Shown piece after piece: positions 1 through 6,516 of a stretch of DNA of 64,000 nt; positions within the stretch are counted from its first letter, which is position 1; each line of letters begins with the position of its first letter. Source of the stretch: an uncultured Sulfurovum sp. (GTDB taxonomy: Bacteria; Campylobacterota; Campylobacteria; Campylobacterales; Sulfurovaceae); assembly GCA_902727915.1 (NCBI GenBank), contig CACVAU010000064.1, forward strand, positions 1 through 64,000. The letters are read 5' to 3'. The notes below the pieces were generated by a model. It made no database searches and was not told where the DNA came from. It saw only the letters and a program-made list of their open reading frames with translations. A program made the position numbers and the translations under genes.

Positions 1-69
1 TTCCACTCTTGCCTCATGCCATGGGTAATATTCTTCTAATATTGACTTTATTGCTTTTATATGTTTCAT
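1..69 (-). CDS. Transposase N-terminus, probably IS4 type (runs off the left edge)
   Basis: Reading leftward from an ATG at 67-69 the frame is open to the window edge for 23 codons and encodes MKHIKAIKSILEEYYPWHEA and RVE. The pattern 'helix, then (F/Y)PWHkARV' is what I recall from the first residues of IS4-type DDE transposases, which would catalyse cut-and-paste movement. A purine-rich stretch AAGAGAAAA lies just upstream as a weak ribosome binding site. Only the first residues are in the window, so neither the catalytic DDE triad nor the element's right inverted repeat could be verified. The neighbouring restriction-enzyme tail that lacks its front half fits an insertion here. Confidence 0.5.
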   Translation of the reverse strand, partial: MKHIKAIKSILEEYYPWHEARVE

Positions 70-126
70 TTTTTCTCTTACTTTTCTCTTATTTTAGCAT
101 CTTTTCTTCTTGTTGTCGTGGAGTAA

Positions 127-381
127 GTCTTTTTTTATTATAACAAAATAAAAACTTCTTCTGGGGTGGGTACAACAATGTGGCAAAAAATCAATATGCT
201 GAAACTCCCAATCCCAAAAATCTCAAAAGAAGCTCAAAAACCTTTTGAGATTTTGGTAGATAAAATCTTAAAACTAAAAGAAAAAAAACAACCAACCAAA
301 GTACTCGAAGATGAGATAGATGTTATGGTTTATAAACTGTATGGATTGAGTGAAGATGAGATAGCCATAATAGAAAGGTAA
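127..381 (+). pseudogene. C-terminal tail of a type IIG restriction-modification enzyme
   Basis: The open frame from just after a TAA at 124-126 reads through KINMLKLPIPKISKEAQKPF to a stop at 379-381. The block LPIPKIS, then 'F..LVDKIL..K', then the acidic 'ELD/EIDxMVYxLYGLSEDEI' ending is typical of the extreme C-terminus of Eco57I/TaqI-like single-chain methyltransferase-endonucleases (specificity domain end). The methyltransferase and nuclease parts are absent. A GTG at 166 could serve as a start but has no convincing ribosome binding site, so this is best read as a remnant, perhaps cut by the element whose transposase begins at 69. Identity is inferred from the tail motif only. Confidence 0.65.
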
Positions 382-409
382 GTTAATGGTTGAATGCAGA
401 ACTTTTTGA

Positions 410-431
410 AGGGTTGGTTATATCCAACCCT
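410..431. terminator. Bidirectional hairpin between convergent remnant and antitoxin
   Basis: AGGGTTGG (410-417) and CCAACCCT (424-431) form a perfect 8-bp stem with a 6-base loop. It sits between the restriction-enzyme tail on the plus strand and the antitoxin gene on the minus strand, whose stop codon it overlaps, so it can end transcription from both sides. Confidence 0.6.
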
Positions 432-636
432 ATGGTATTCGCATAAGCTCAATAAGCTCTTTATCTTTAAAAAGCAAAGCATTAACAACTTCGCTTATAT
501 TCTTTTTTTGTTCTTTTGCCAATTTTGCAACAAAACTCTCTATCTCAGGTTCAAGATAGATTGGTAAGTTAAAAGTAGCATTCTTATTGTAGAACTTTCC
601 TCGTTCACCATTTGAAAAATCGTATTCTTCTTTCAT
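430..636 (-). CDS. BrnA/CopG-like antitoxin
   Basis: A 68-residue protein that begins MKEEYDFSNGERGKF, the start shared by many BrnA-type antitoxins (the 'KKEYDFSKGKRG' signature), followed by a short ribbon-helix-helix-like part (FNLPIYLEPEIESFVAKLAK, then SEVVNALL). Such proteins bind DNA and neutralise a BrnT RNase by direct contact. It starts three bases after the stop codon of the truncated brnT-like gene, whose last codons supply its AAGGA ribosome binding site, so the two genes are coupled. The C-terminus is shorter than usual, ending KDKELIELMRIP. Since the toxin is broken, this antitoxin may be an orphan or may act only as an autorepressor. Confidence 0.6.
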   Translation of the reverse strand: MKEEYDFSNGERGKFYNKNATFNLPIYLEPEIESFVAKLAKEQKKNISEVVNALLFKDKELIELMRIP

Positions 637-639
637 TGT

Positions 640-789
640 CTATCCTTTATTATAGATTTGTTGTTCTTCATCAGCAATAGAAATAGCTCGTTCATCTCTA
701 AAAACAGAACTTGCTCCTTCAAAACTTATTTTATGTTTTGAAAGATTTATTCGAGCTTTATTGATATCCCACTCAAAGTTATAATTCAT
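640..789 (-). pseudogene. Truncated BrnT-like toxin (49 codons)
   Basis: An ORF reading leftward from ATG at 787-789 to TAG at 640-642. The product begins MNYNFEWDINKARINLSKHK, then ISFEGASSVFRDERAISIAD, an excellent match to the N-terminal half of BrnT ribonuclease toxins ('FEWDxxKAxxNxxKHgISFeeAxxVFxD'). Normal BrnT proteins are about 90 residues; here the second half, containing the conserved 'RILVVVYTxR ... RIISAR' strand and helix, is missing and the gene ends abruptly at YNKG just before the antitoxin. The deletion is clean rather than a frameshift, because no remaining toxin sequence is found before the antitoxin start. Probably non-toxic. Confidence 0.6.
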
Positions 790-955
790 TATTAGCCTAT
801 ACATATTTAAAAATAGTATATCAAAAGTTGTGTAAAAATAGAATTACCGATATGAATTAATTTTCTTTGAAGAAAAGCACTAGAAGAGCAATTATAAGTT
901 CATAAACTAACAAAAAAACAATACAAAAATCACGATAATTATTTTAAAATATCAT

Positions 956-2158
956 ATGAAAACAAAAAACTTAGAAAACATATTTGTGATTGGTGATGTG
1001 CATGGTTGTTATCATACTTTGATGACTTTGGTAGATAAATTGCCCAAAGATGCTGAACTTATTTTTGTGGGTGACCTTTGTGATAAGGGGAACTTTTCAA
1101 AAGAGGTTATTGCCTTTATTAAGCAGAACAACTACCAAGCCATTAAAGGCAATCATGACTTTTTGATGCAACAACATCTCACCGATTCCCTAAATGGAAA
1201 ACGTGATGTGCCTTGGAGTTATGACAAGCGTTTTGGTGGATTTGAAACCATTCAGAGTTATGAATCTTCTGCTCTTTTAGCCCAAGAAGATGTGGCATGG
1301 TTAGCAGGGCTTCCTTTGTATGTTGAGATAGAAGATTATTTTATAACACATGGATTTGGGTTAGAGTTTTATGAGCATAAAAACAATCAAGATTATGAGA
1401 TGGATTTTTTAACCAATCGTTATTATAAAGGAATGCCTCTTAAGGAAGTTTCGCATACCAAAATAAATATCTTTGGTCATTGTGTGTTTGATGAGGTAAT
1501 GCAAGGAGAGAATTTTTATGGGATTGATACAGGCTGTTTTAATCAAGGTAAATTAACAGCTTTTCAACTGGGAACACACAGACTTTATGAAGAACCAATG
1601 GATAAAAAAGATTCAAGTTATAATCTTAAGACCTTGACTCCTGACTGTTTTGACTTGGAGAAAAACTCTTTTGAAGAACTCTCTTCGTTGATTATTGATG
1701 AGAATTCACGTTATCATGATTATGACCTTATCTCCAATGAACTTCTTTTTTCGATTGTTGAAAAATATGAGTGCCGAGGTAAAAGAGAAGTAATTAAAAT
1801 GCTACAACGTGAACAGATTTTTGTGAAACAAGCCAAAAGAATTTTAGGCGAGGAATACGAGCATTATTATGAACAGTATCATGGCGAAAAAAAAGTTTTT
1901 ACTGTTAAAAAAGAGCGTGATGAAAAGTATGAAGAGCTAGATGTAAATAGATTAATAGAGATGAGTTGGCAAGATAGAATCACTTTTGATACCATTTATA
2001 AACAATATGGACTAACCGAAAATCAACTTAAAAACAAAATGCGAACCCTGCTTTCTAAAAAAGGCTATATGCGTTGGCGAAAGCGTGTTTCGGATCGTAA
2101 AACCAAACACCAACAAAAGCTTGACCATAAAAACAGCCGTTTTCAAGGACCTTGGTAG
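956..2158 (+). CDS. Metallophosphoesterase fused to a TIGR03643/DUF2805 domain
   Basis: Residues 1 to about 220 are a calcineurin-like (PPP-type) phosphatase: GDVHG (13-17), GDLCDKG (39-45) and GNHD (65-68) are the first three metal-binding blocks, with later HGFG and GHC supplying the histidines. GDLCDKG departs from the usual GDxVDRG. Residues about 328-400 are a second domain, starting LDVNRLIEMSWQDR and containing MRWRKRVSDRKTKH, which matches the small TIGR03643/DUF2805 family that normally exists as a free 70-90 residue protein. The link between (about 220-327) is charged and helical and not recognised. The ATG has no Shine-Dalgarno and lies 5 bases after TAAAAT (945-950), so the message may be nearly leaderless. 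It faces a renalase-like flavoprotein. Confidence 0.8.
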   Translation: MKTKNLENIFVIGDVHGCYHTLMTLVDKLPKDAELIFVGDLCDKGNFSKEVIAFIKQNNYQAIKGNHDFLMQQHLTDSLNGKRDVPWSYDKRFGGFETIQSYESSALLAQEDVAWLAGLPLYVEIEDYFITHGFGLEFYEHKNNQDYEMDFLTNRYYKGMPLKEVSHTKINIFGHCVFDEVMQGENFYGIDTGCFNQGKLTAFQLGTHRLYEEPMDKKDSSYNLKTLTPDCFDLEKNSFEELSSLIIDENSRYHDYDLISNELLFSIVEKYECRGKREVIKMLQREQIFVKQAKRILGEEYEHYYEQYHGEKKVFTVKKERDEKYEELDVNRLIEMSWQDRITFDTIYKQYGLTENQLKNKMRTLLSKKGYMRWRKRVSDRKTKHQQKLDHKNSRFQGPW

Positions 2159-2166
2159 CGTTCTTG

Positions 2167-2192
2167 AAAAGTTTTTTAACGTGTAAACTTTT
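2167..2192. terminator. A/T-rich hairpin between convergent genes
   Basis: AAAAGTTT (2167-2174) pairs with AAACTTTT (2185-2192) across a 10-base loop; T-runs follow on both strands. It fills the 35-base gap between the stop codons of the phosphoesterase fusion and the flavoprotein. The stem is weak in G/C, so confidence is moderate. Confidence 0.45.
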
Positions 2193-2193
2193 T

Positions 2194-3084
2194 CTAAAAC
2201 CGTTCTTCTAGTAGTTTTTTAGCAGAGAGAAAAGCATCTTCAACACTTTCACCCATGAGCCAATCAGCAGAGATGGCATAGTTTCTCTTCTCATTGTAAA
2301 CATAAGGAATATTGAGTGGTTTTGAGGTAAAGCCATATTTCCATAAATGGGTAAAATAGTTGTAGTTATAGAGTTTGAAGTTGGGTACAACGCGTTGAAT
2401 TTCATTGACAATATAGGGCGTGATGGCATTTTTATTGAGATGATTGTGTTGGTTCGAAAATGCTTTATCCATGTGGATAACATAGGTATTATTGTTTTGA
2501 AGAGAGATTTTTTTTAGAGAATTTATTTTAGAAAGTTGAATTTTGTCCAGTTCTGATAGGGTTTTTCCTGTAAGTACCAAAGTAGCCACACTCTCATATT
2601 GTACTGTTTTGAGTTGCTCTTTTAGATGTTCTTCTAACTCAAAATCCATATTTAAAATCTGTGGTGCAGGTAGGGTTAAAAGTAAAAACTCAAAATCTTT
2701 ATGTTCCACTTCATTTTGGTCTGTAAGCGTATAGCGATTATTTTTATAGACAATCTTTTTGATAAGCGTATCGGTTTTTAAAGTGGCATTTTGACTTAAG
2801 TATTTTAAAAAAGTATTCATAGCAGAGGCTGTATAGGTATGTGCATCTTTTTTTTCTAAGAGATTTTTTTGAACCATTAATTCACAAAAGCTTTGAAAAG
2901 CTTCTGTTTTGGTTTGTAAGGCATTGCATCCATGGTTGACTTTTGTTTGTTCCATGGAGCGTGTCGCCATACGCCCACCAACGCCTCTTGATTTTTCAAA
3001 AAGGGTAATGCTATGTCCTTTTTTGTGTAGTTGATGTGCAAGGTAACTCCCCGAGAACCCTGCACCTACAATGGCTATTTTCAT
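2194..3084 (-). CDS. Renalase-like FAD/NAD(P)-dependent oxidoreductase
   Basis: A 296-residue flavoprotein. The N-terminus MKIAIVGAGFSGSYLAHQLH is a Rossmann dinucleotide-binding fold (GxGxxG), followed by the acidic end of strand 2 (LFEK) and the GxGGR block (SRGVGGRMATR) shared by amine-oxidase/renalase-type proteins. The C-terminus LNIPYVYNEKRNYAISADWL, then 'GESVEDAFLSAKK', is the usual closing FAD motif (cf. 'aGDw...g.veGA..SG'). Substrate is unknown. Proteins of this group are, as I recall, often encoded beside TIGR03643-family proteins and photolyase/cryptochrome genes; here the TIGR03643 partner is fused to the convergent phosphoesterase and no photolyase is in the window. Gap to the downstream gene is 6 bases on the left (3091), so it is likely the last gene of the thiE operon. 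Confidence 0.75.
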   Translation of the reverse strand: MKIAIVGAGFSGSYLAHQLHKKGHSITLFEKSRGVGGRMATRSMEQTKVNHGCNALQTKTEAFQSFCELMVQKNLLEKKDAHTYTASAMNTFLKYLSQNATLKTDTLIKKIVYKNNRYTLTDQNEVEHKDFEFLLLTLPAPQILNMDFELEEHLKEQLKTVQYESVATLVLTGKTLSELDKIQLSKINSLKKISLQNNNTYVIHMDKAFSNQHNHLNKNAITPYIVNEIQRVVPNFKLYNYNYFTHLWKYGFTSKPLNIPYVYNEKRNYAISADWLMGESVEDAFLSAKKLLEERF

Positions 3085-3090
3085 TTTAGG

Positions 3091-3963
3091 TTACCAAATT
3101 TTGTTGTAAGCCGTATCGTCTAGCTTTACAATGTTAAGTTCGGCCAAGAAATCTGCTAGTTCTCTCCAACGCTTTGCATCGTTTTTTAGAGGTTCAAAAC
3201 GGGTTAAAGTATCTTCGATAATTTTGTCCATGAGTTCTGACTTTTCTTGTTTGGAGTAGTCATAAAAAACTGTTTTAGCAAATTCACTGTTTTTTTGGCA
3301 GTAACGTGTCATCTCATTGGTTACGGCTACAAATTTATCAATGGCTTCACCTTTTTCTTCCAGGGTCTCTTGACTGGTCATGAGTTCTAACGCCGAAAAG
3401 TTTGCATAAGGTGAGAGACGTTGGTCTATAAATAGGTTTTCAAATCCTGTGTGTTCGGCTTCGATGCCTTCAAAGTTATAGAAACATAACCACGCACCAT
3501 CAAACCCTTGCTCTTTCATGTTTTTGATATGATAAAAGTCAGTCTCTATAAAGTCTACATTTGCTTTGTCCAATGCAAAACCCTCTTTAATCGCATAACG
3601 CTTTAAGATTTCAAATCCAATGGTATTGGTAATGGGATTGGAGGCTGGAGTGGTGATACGTACTGGTTCATTGTTACGTAACTTTTCAATGCTCTCTTGG
3701 CGAATCATTACCCCACCATGGGTTTCAAAGTAACATCCTAACGACTTAATCCCATCAAAATGGTGTTCAAAAAGGTGTAAAGGCTCATTGATATGTAAAT
3801 CGATTTCTCCTTTTTTTAGAAGGTCAAATCCATCATAATGTTCTTGGGGTTCAATAAGGTCAATGTCTAAACCAACGTCTTTGTATTTTCCTGTTTGAAT
3901 TCCAGCAATAATAGGTAGATGGTCAGGGTTTAAGAACCATTCGAGTGCAATAGATAATTTCAT
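3091..3963 (-). CDS. ThiY/Thi5-like protein without signal peptide
   Basis: A periplasmic-binding-protein fold of the NMT1/THI5/ThiY type. I start it at the ATG 3961-3963, which follows AAAGGA by 6 bases; the longer frame would overlap thiE and adds nothing conserved. The product (290 residues) opens MKLSIALEWFLNPDHLPIIA, the family signature 'LxWxPxxxHxP', with no leader, so it should be cytosolic rather than an ABC-transporter receptor. His63 (in INEPLHL) falls where yeast Thi5 has its active-site His66, but the position of the yeast PLP-binding lysine is Asn59 and no CCCFC motif is present. It directly follows thiE, so a role in pyrimidine (HMP) supply or sensing is likely; the chemistry is open. 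Confidence 0.7.
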   Translation of the reverse strand: MKLSIALEWFLNPDHLPIIAGIQTGKYKDVGLDIDLIEPQEHYDGFDLLKKGEIDLHINEPLHLFEHHFDGIKSLGCYFETHGGVMIRQESIEKLRNNEPVRITTPASNPITNTIGFEILKRYAIKEGFALDKANVDFIETDFYHIKNMKEQGFDGAWLCFYNFEGIEAEHTGFENLFIDQRLSPYANFSALELMTSQETLEEKGEAIDKFVAVTNEMTRYCQKNSEFAKTVFYDYSKQEKSELMDKIIEDTLTRFEPLKNDAKRWRELADFLAELNIVKLDDTAYNKIW

Positions 3964-3973
3964 GTTGTTTCCT

Positions 3974-4600
3974 TTAAAATAAATTGGTGTAATTTTGAGC
4001 TTGTTGTTTAATGTCATCTGCTGACCAGATGTCACTAATAACAGAGACCATATCGGGTTGATGTTGCATCACTTCTTGAACATTGGAGAGGTTAATGCCT
4101 CCAATGGCACAAATAGGAACAGTTAATGCCTTTTTTGCCTCTTGCAATATTTTGAGGTCAATAATATTGGAATCGGGTTTGGTAGGGGAGGCAAAGAAAG
4201 AACCAAATGCGACATAATCAGCCCCTTTGTCTTCAAAATCTTTAGCCATCTCAATGGAGCTATAGCAAGAGACCCCAATAATGCCTTTGAAATCTTGACG
4301 AATTTGTTCAAAACAGTGATGGTCACTTTTGCCAATATGTAGCCCATCTACTCCGAGTTCAATGGCAAGTTCTATTTTATCATTAAGGACAAAAAGGGCA
4401 TTGTAGTTGTGGCAAAGGTTTTGTACTTCAATGCTAAGTGCTTTTATTGCTTCTAGTGAACCTTTTTTGTTTCGTAGTTGCACTATGGTAGCACCCCCTT
4501 CAAGGGCTTGGGTAATCTGTTGGATAATGGTGTCGTTGGGTGTTAAGGTATCATCACTAATGATGTAGAGACCTTTTAATCGTTGTGCATTAAGTGACAT
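3974..4600 (-). CDS. thiE: Thiamine-phosphate synthase ThiE
   Basis: Joins HMP-diphosphate to thiazole phosphate to give thiamine phosphate, in the cytosol. The 208-residue sequence is a complete TIM barrel of this family: GLYIISDD near the start, GGATIVQLRNK (diphosphate-binding strand with QLR), FVLNDKIELA, GVDGLHIGKSD, GVSCYSS, GADYVAFGSFFASPTKP, and CAIGGIN near the end. It starts from an ATG behind a very strong AAGGAGGTG Shine-Dalgarno. The ThiY-like gene follows 10 bases downstream and the flavoprotein after it. I looked for a TPP riboswitch in the upstream 80 bases and see none, so regulation by that route is not supported. Confidence 0.93.
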   Translation of the reverse strand: MSLNAQRLKGLYIISDDTLTPNDTIIQQITQALEGGATIVQLRNKKGSLEAIKALSIEVQNLCHNYNALFVLNDKIELAIELGVDGLHIGKSDHHCFEQIRQDFKGIIGVSCYSSIEMAKDFEDKGADYVAFGSFFASPTKPDSNIIDLKILQEAKKALTVPICAIGGINLSNVQEVMQHQPDMVSVISDIWSADDIKQQAQNYTNLF

Positions 4601-4680
4601 GTTTCACCTCCTTATGTTAAGTAAAGAATTCTATAAAAGAAAGTGAAAGTTTAATAGGTGAAAAATGTTAGTTAATAAAT

Positions 4681-5385
4681 TTAATTCGTTACACTTTGGC
4701 AAGAGACAGCATGAGTTTCTAAAACGTCATTTTGTGCTGAAACACCCAATTTGTTACTGTAGTAAAAACACTCTTCATAGTTCTCTTCATAATTGTATAA
4801 AATTTTATAATAACCTTTTGAGATTGCCATTTTGTTTGTACCCATACGACTTGAACGCTGTCCATACTTAACAACATTAACAACGTTCAGCTCACCCAAC
4901 TCTTCAGCTTTATCTCGAACATAACCTTCGAGTTTTGCCCATGAGTTTCGATTCACCTGTGGTGCTTGGGGAATAATATTTGCCAAAGTATAAACAGCAT
5001 CTAAGCTCTCTTGACTCCAATCAAACGAAGCATCTGGTGCCATATGTCCTCGGTCGTAACCTGAGTTGATGTAATCAGTTGTGCTTACTCTGTTTTTAGA
5101 TTCTAATTCTTTTTCAACATAAAATGAAGGACGTTTTTCAATATTTTGTTCATTCATTAAGTCACCCAAAAGCGTATAGCTCACTGACTTAACAGCTTTT
5201 TTTTGATAGTCATAACACATCACAATAAACTCATTGTCTATAATTTGACTACAGTTATTTTCATCAACAAATTTCTCTTTGTAAGTTAATTCTTGACCAA
5301 GAAAACTGTTAGCAGTTCCTCCTCCACCTCCACAAGCAATAAAAACAAAAGGGACAATCAATAAAAATATTTTATTTCGCATCAA
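4681..5385 (-). CDS. NucA-type DNA/RNA non-specific endonuclease lipoprotein
   Basis: A 234-residue exported nuclease. A lipoprotein signal ends VFIAC (Cys18) followed by a Gly stretch, placing it at the envelope surface. The catalytic DRGHMAP motif (residues 111-117; His114 the general base) is that of the beta-beta-alpha metal nucleases of the Serratia/NucA family, which cut DNA and RNA without sequence preference. The downstream 'N..PQ.P..N...W..LE..VR' block (NIIPQAPQVNRNSWAKLEGY) carries the metal-coordinating Asn. It begins exactly where the phnA stop codon ends, so the two genes are co-transcribed. Possible roles are nucleic-acid scavenging or defence against extracellular DNA; the sequence does not decide. 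Confidence 0.88.
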   Translation of the reverse strand: MMRNKIFLLIVPFVFIACGGGGGTANSFLGQELTYKEKFVDENNCSQIIDNEFIVMCYDYQKKAVKSVSYTLLGDLMNEQNIEKRPSFYVEKELESKNRVSTTDYINSGYDRGHMAPDASFDWSQESLDAVYTLANIIPQAPQVNRNSWAKLEGYVRDKAEELGELNVVNVVKYGQRSSRMGTNKMAISKGYYKILYNYEENYEECFYYSNKLGVSAQNDVLETHAVSCQSVTN

Positions 5386-5925
5386 TTACAACTTTTTTAA
5401 AAATGCCGAAATAATAAAAATCGTACTGCCATTGACTTTGCCTTGTATGTGAGTAGGGTCACCTGGAACCATACGAATATTTTTAACCGTAGTGCCTTGC
5501 TTTGCTGTAAACCCTGCTCCTTTAACCACTAAATCTTTTATGATGGAAACCGAATCTCCAGCCACTAAAATCGTTCCATTAGCATCACGTGTTGCTTCTT
5601 GACCTTCTTCTTCCAGTCCCTCTTTTGCCCATGCTTTAACCTCCTCTTCCATATACATCATATCAAGTTGTTCTTGATTTCCAAGTTTCGAATAAACTCG
5701 ATATGCCATGACTTGCACAGCAGGAACTTCTGACCACATCGATTCATTAAGACAAAACCAATGCGATTCATTTTCTAGTGGCTTATCTATAGAAGCCAAA
5801 CAAATCTCACAAAGTACAATAGCTTCTTCTTTGGGTTCTACAACATAAGCACTTAAGCCTTCTTCACTACCACACAGTTCACATTTATGCCCTGCTCTAT
5901 TCCATAATATTTTATCAATACTCAT
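5386..5925 (-). CDS. phnA: PhnA/YjdM family zinc-ribbon protein
   Basis: A 179-residue protein of the PhnA (YjdM) family, whose name derives from phosphonate genetics although its biochemical role is not settled. The N-terminus has a four-cysteine zinc ribbon, C15-x2-C18 and C39-x2-C42. The C-terminal half (about 110-179) is the family's SH3-like barrel, with DANGTILVAGDSVSIIKDLV, 'KGAGFTAKQGTTVKNIRM', and 'I.GKVNGSTIFI'. Length is longer than the short E. coli form and matches the long variant with a linker after the ribbon. It is the first gene of a two-gene unit with the nuclease lipoprotein. Confidence 0.88.
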   Translation of the reverse strand: MSIDKILWNRAGHKCELCGSEEGLSAYVVEPKEEAIVLCEICLASIDKPLENESHWFCLNESMWSEVPAVQVMAYRVYSKLGNQEQLDMMYMEEEVKAWAKEGLEEEGQEATRDANGTILVAGDSVSIIKDLVVKGAGFTAKQGTTVKNIRMVPGDPTHIQGKVNGSTIFIISAFLKKL

Positions 5926-6046
5926 TATTTGCCTTTAAAAGAATTTGAAGATTATACAATAATTTGAAGGATAAGGATATTTGAGAGGATTAAAATTTTA
6001 TGAAAATGATATATTACTTAAAAGTGATTTTTTTAAACTTTTAATA

Positions 6047-6505
6047 TTAAATATGTTTAAGAAAAGTCTCTTCATCTATTTTGTTTAATTTTTTCTCAAT
6101 AATATTTAAGTATGAAATCAACTCTTTTGAGACTTCTTCTAAGTTGCCTAAATAAGCTAAAGCATGATGTTCTTCTTGTGCTGTTATCTCTTTTTTAGTT
6201 TGAAATATTTTTGATAAAAAAGAGCCTTTAGGTTCTGGAAAATAAATTTTAAATATCTTCATATAGATATCATGAAGTTCTTTATGTTTATTATCCAACT
6301 TCTCGATGGCTTCTTCGGTAAAAAAAGAGAGTAGGCTTTGTCCTTCAGCATAAAACCACTTTCCAAAACTACACTCGGTTACTTCAAGGGGAATTTGTTC
6401 TTTTTTTACAGGTAATCCATTCACTAAACTTTTAGCTTTATCCACCCACTGGATATGAGACCTTCTAGCAGCCCTTATACTTTTAAGAAAATCTAGTTTT
6501 TCCAT
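6047..6505 (-). CDS. Stand-alone CZB (chemoreceptor zinc-binding) protein
   Basis: A 152-residue soluble helical protein consisting of little more than a CZB domain. The zinc ligands of that family can be read: His17 in HIQW, Cys45 in the diagnostic CSFGKWFY, and His74/His78 in HKELH. CZB domains bind zinc tightly and, when attached to chemoreceptors or diguanylate cyclases, report zinc or hypochlorous acid. Here there is no receptor or output domain, as in some Campylobacter stand-alone CZB proteins tied to energy taxis. It lies 11 bases downstream of the ABC-F gene and probably shares its transcript. Confidence 0.8.
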   Translation of the reverse strand: MEKLDFLKSIRAARRSHIQWVDKAKSLVNGLPVKKEQIPLEVTECSFGKWFYAEGQSLLSFFTEEAIEKLDNKHKELHDIYMKIFKIYFPEPKGSFLSKIFQTKKEITAQEEHHALAYLGNLEEVSKELISYLNIIEKKLNKIDEETFLKHI

Positions 6506-6516
6506 TTTAGCTGTTC

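Noticed and set aside
3091..4035. Longer start for the ThiY-like protein at 4035
   Set aside because: The extra 24 residues overlap thiE, show no conservation with the family and lack a ribosome binding site, while the ATG at 3963 has AAAGGA at good spacing.
4601..4680. Possible TPP riboswitch before thiE
   Set aside because: Only about 80 bases lie between thiE and the edge of the next gene and no CTGAGA/ACCTGATC-type conserved core is visible.
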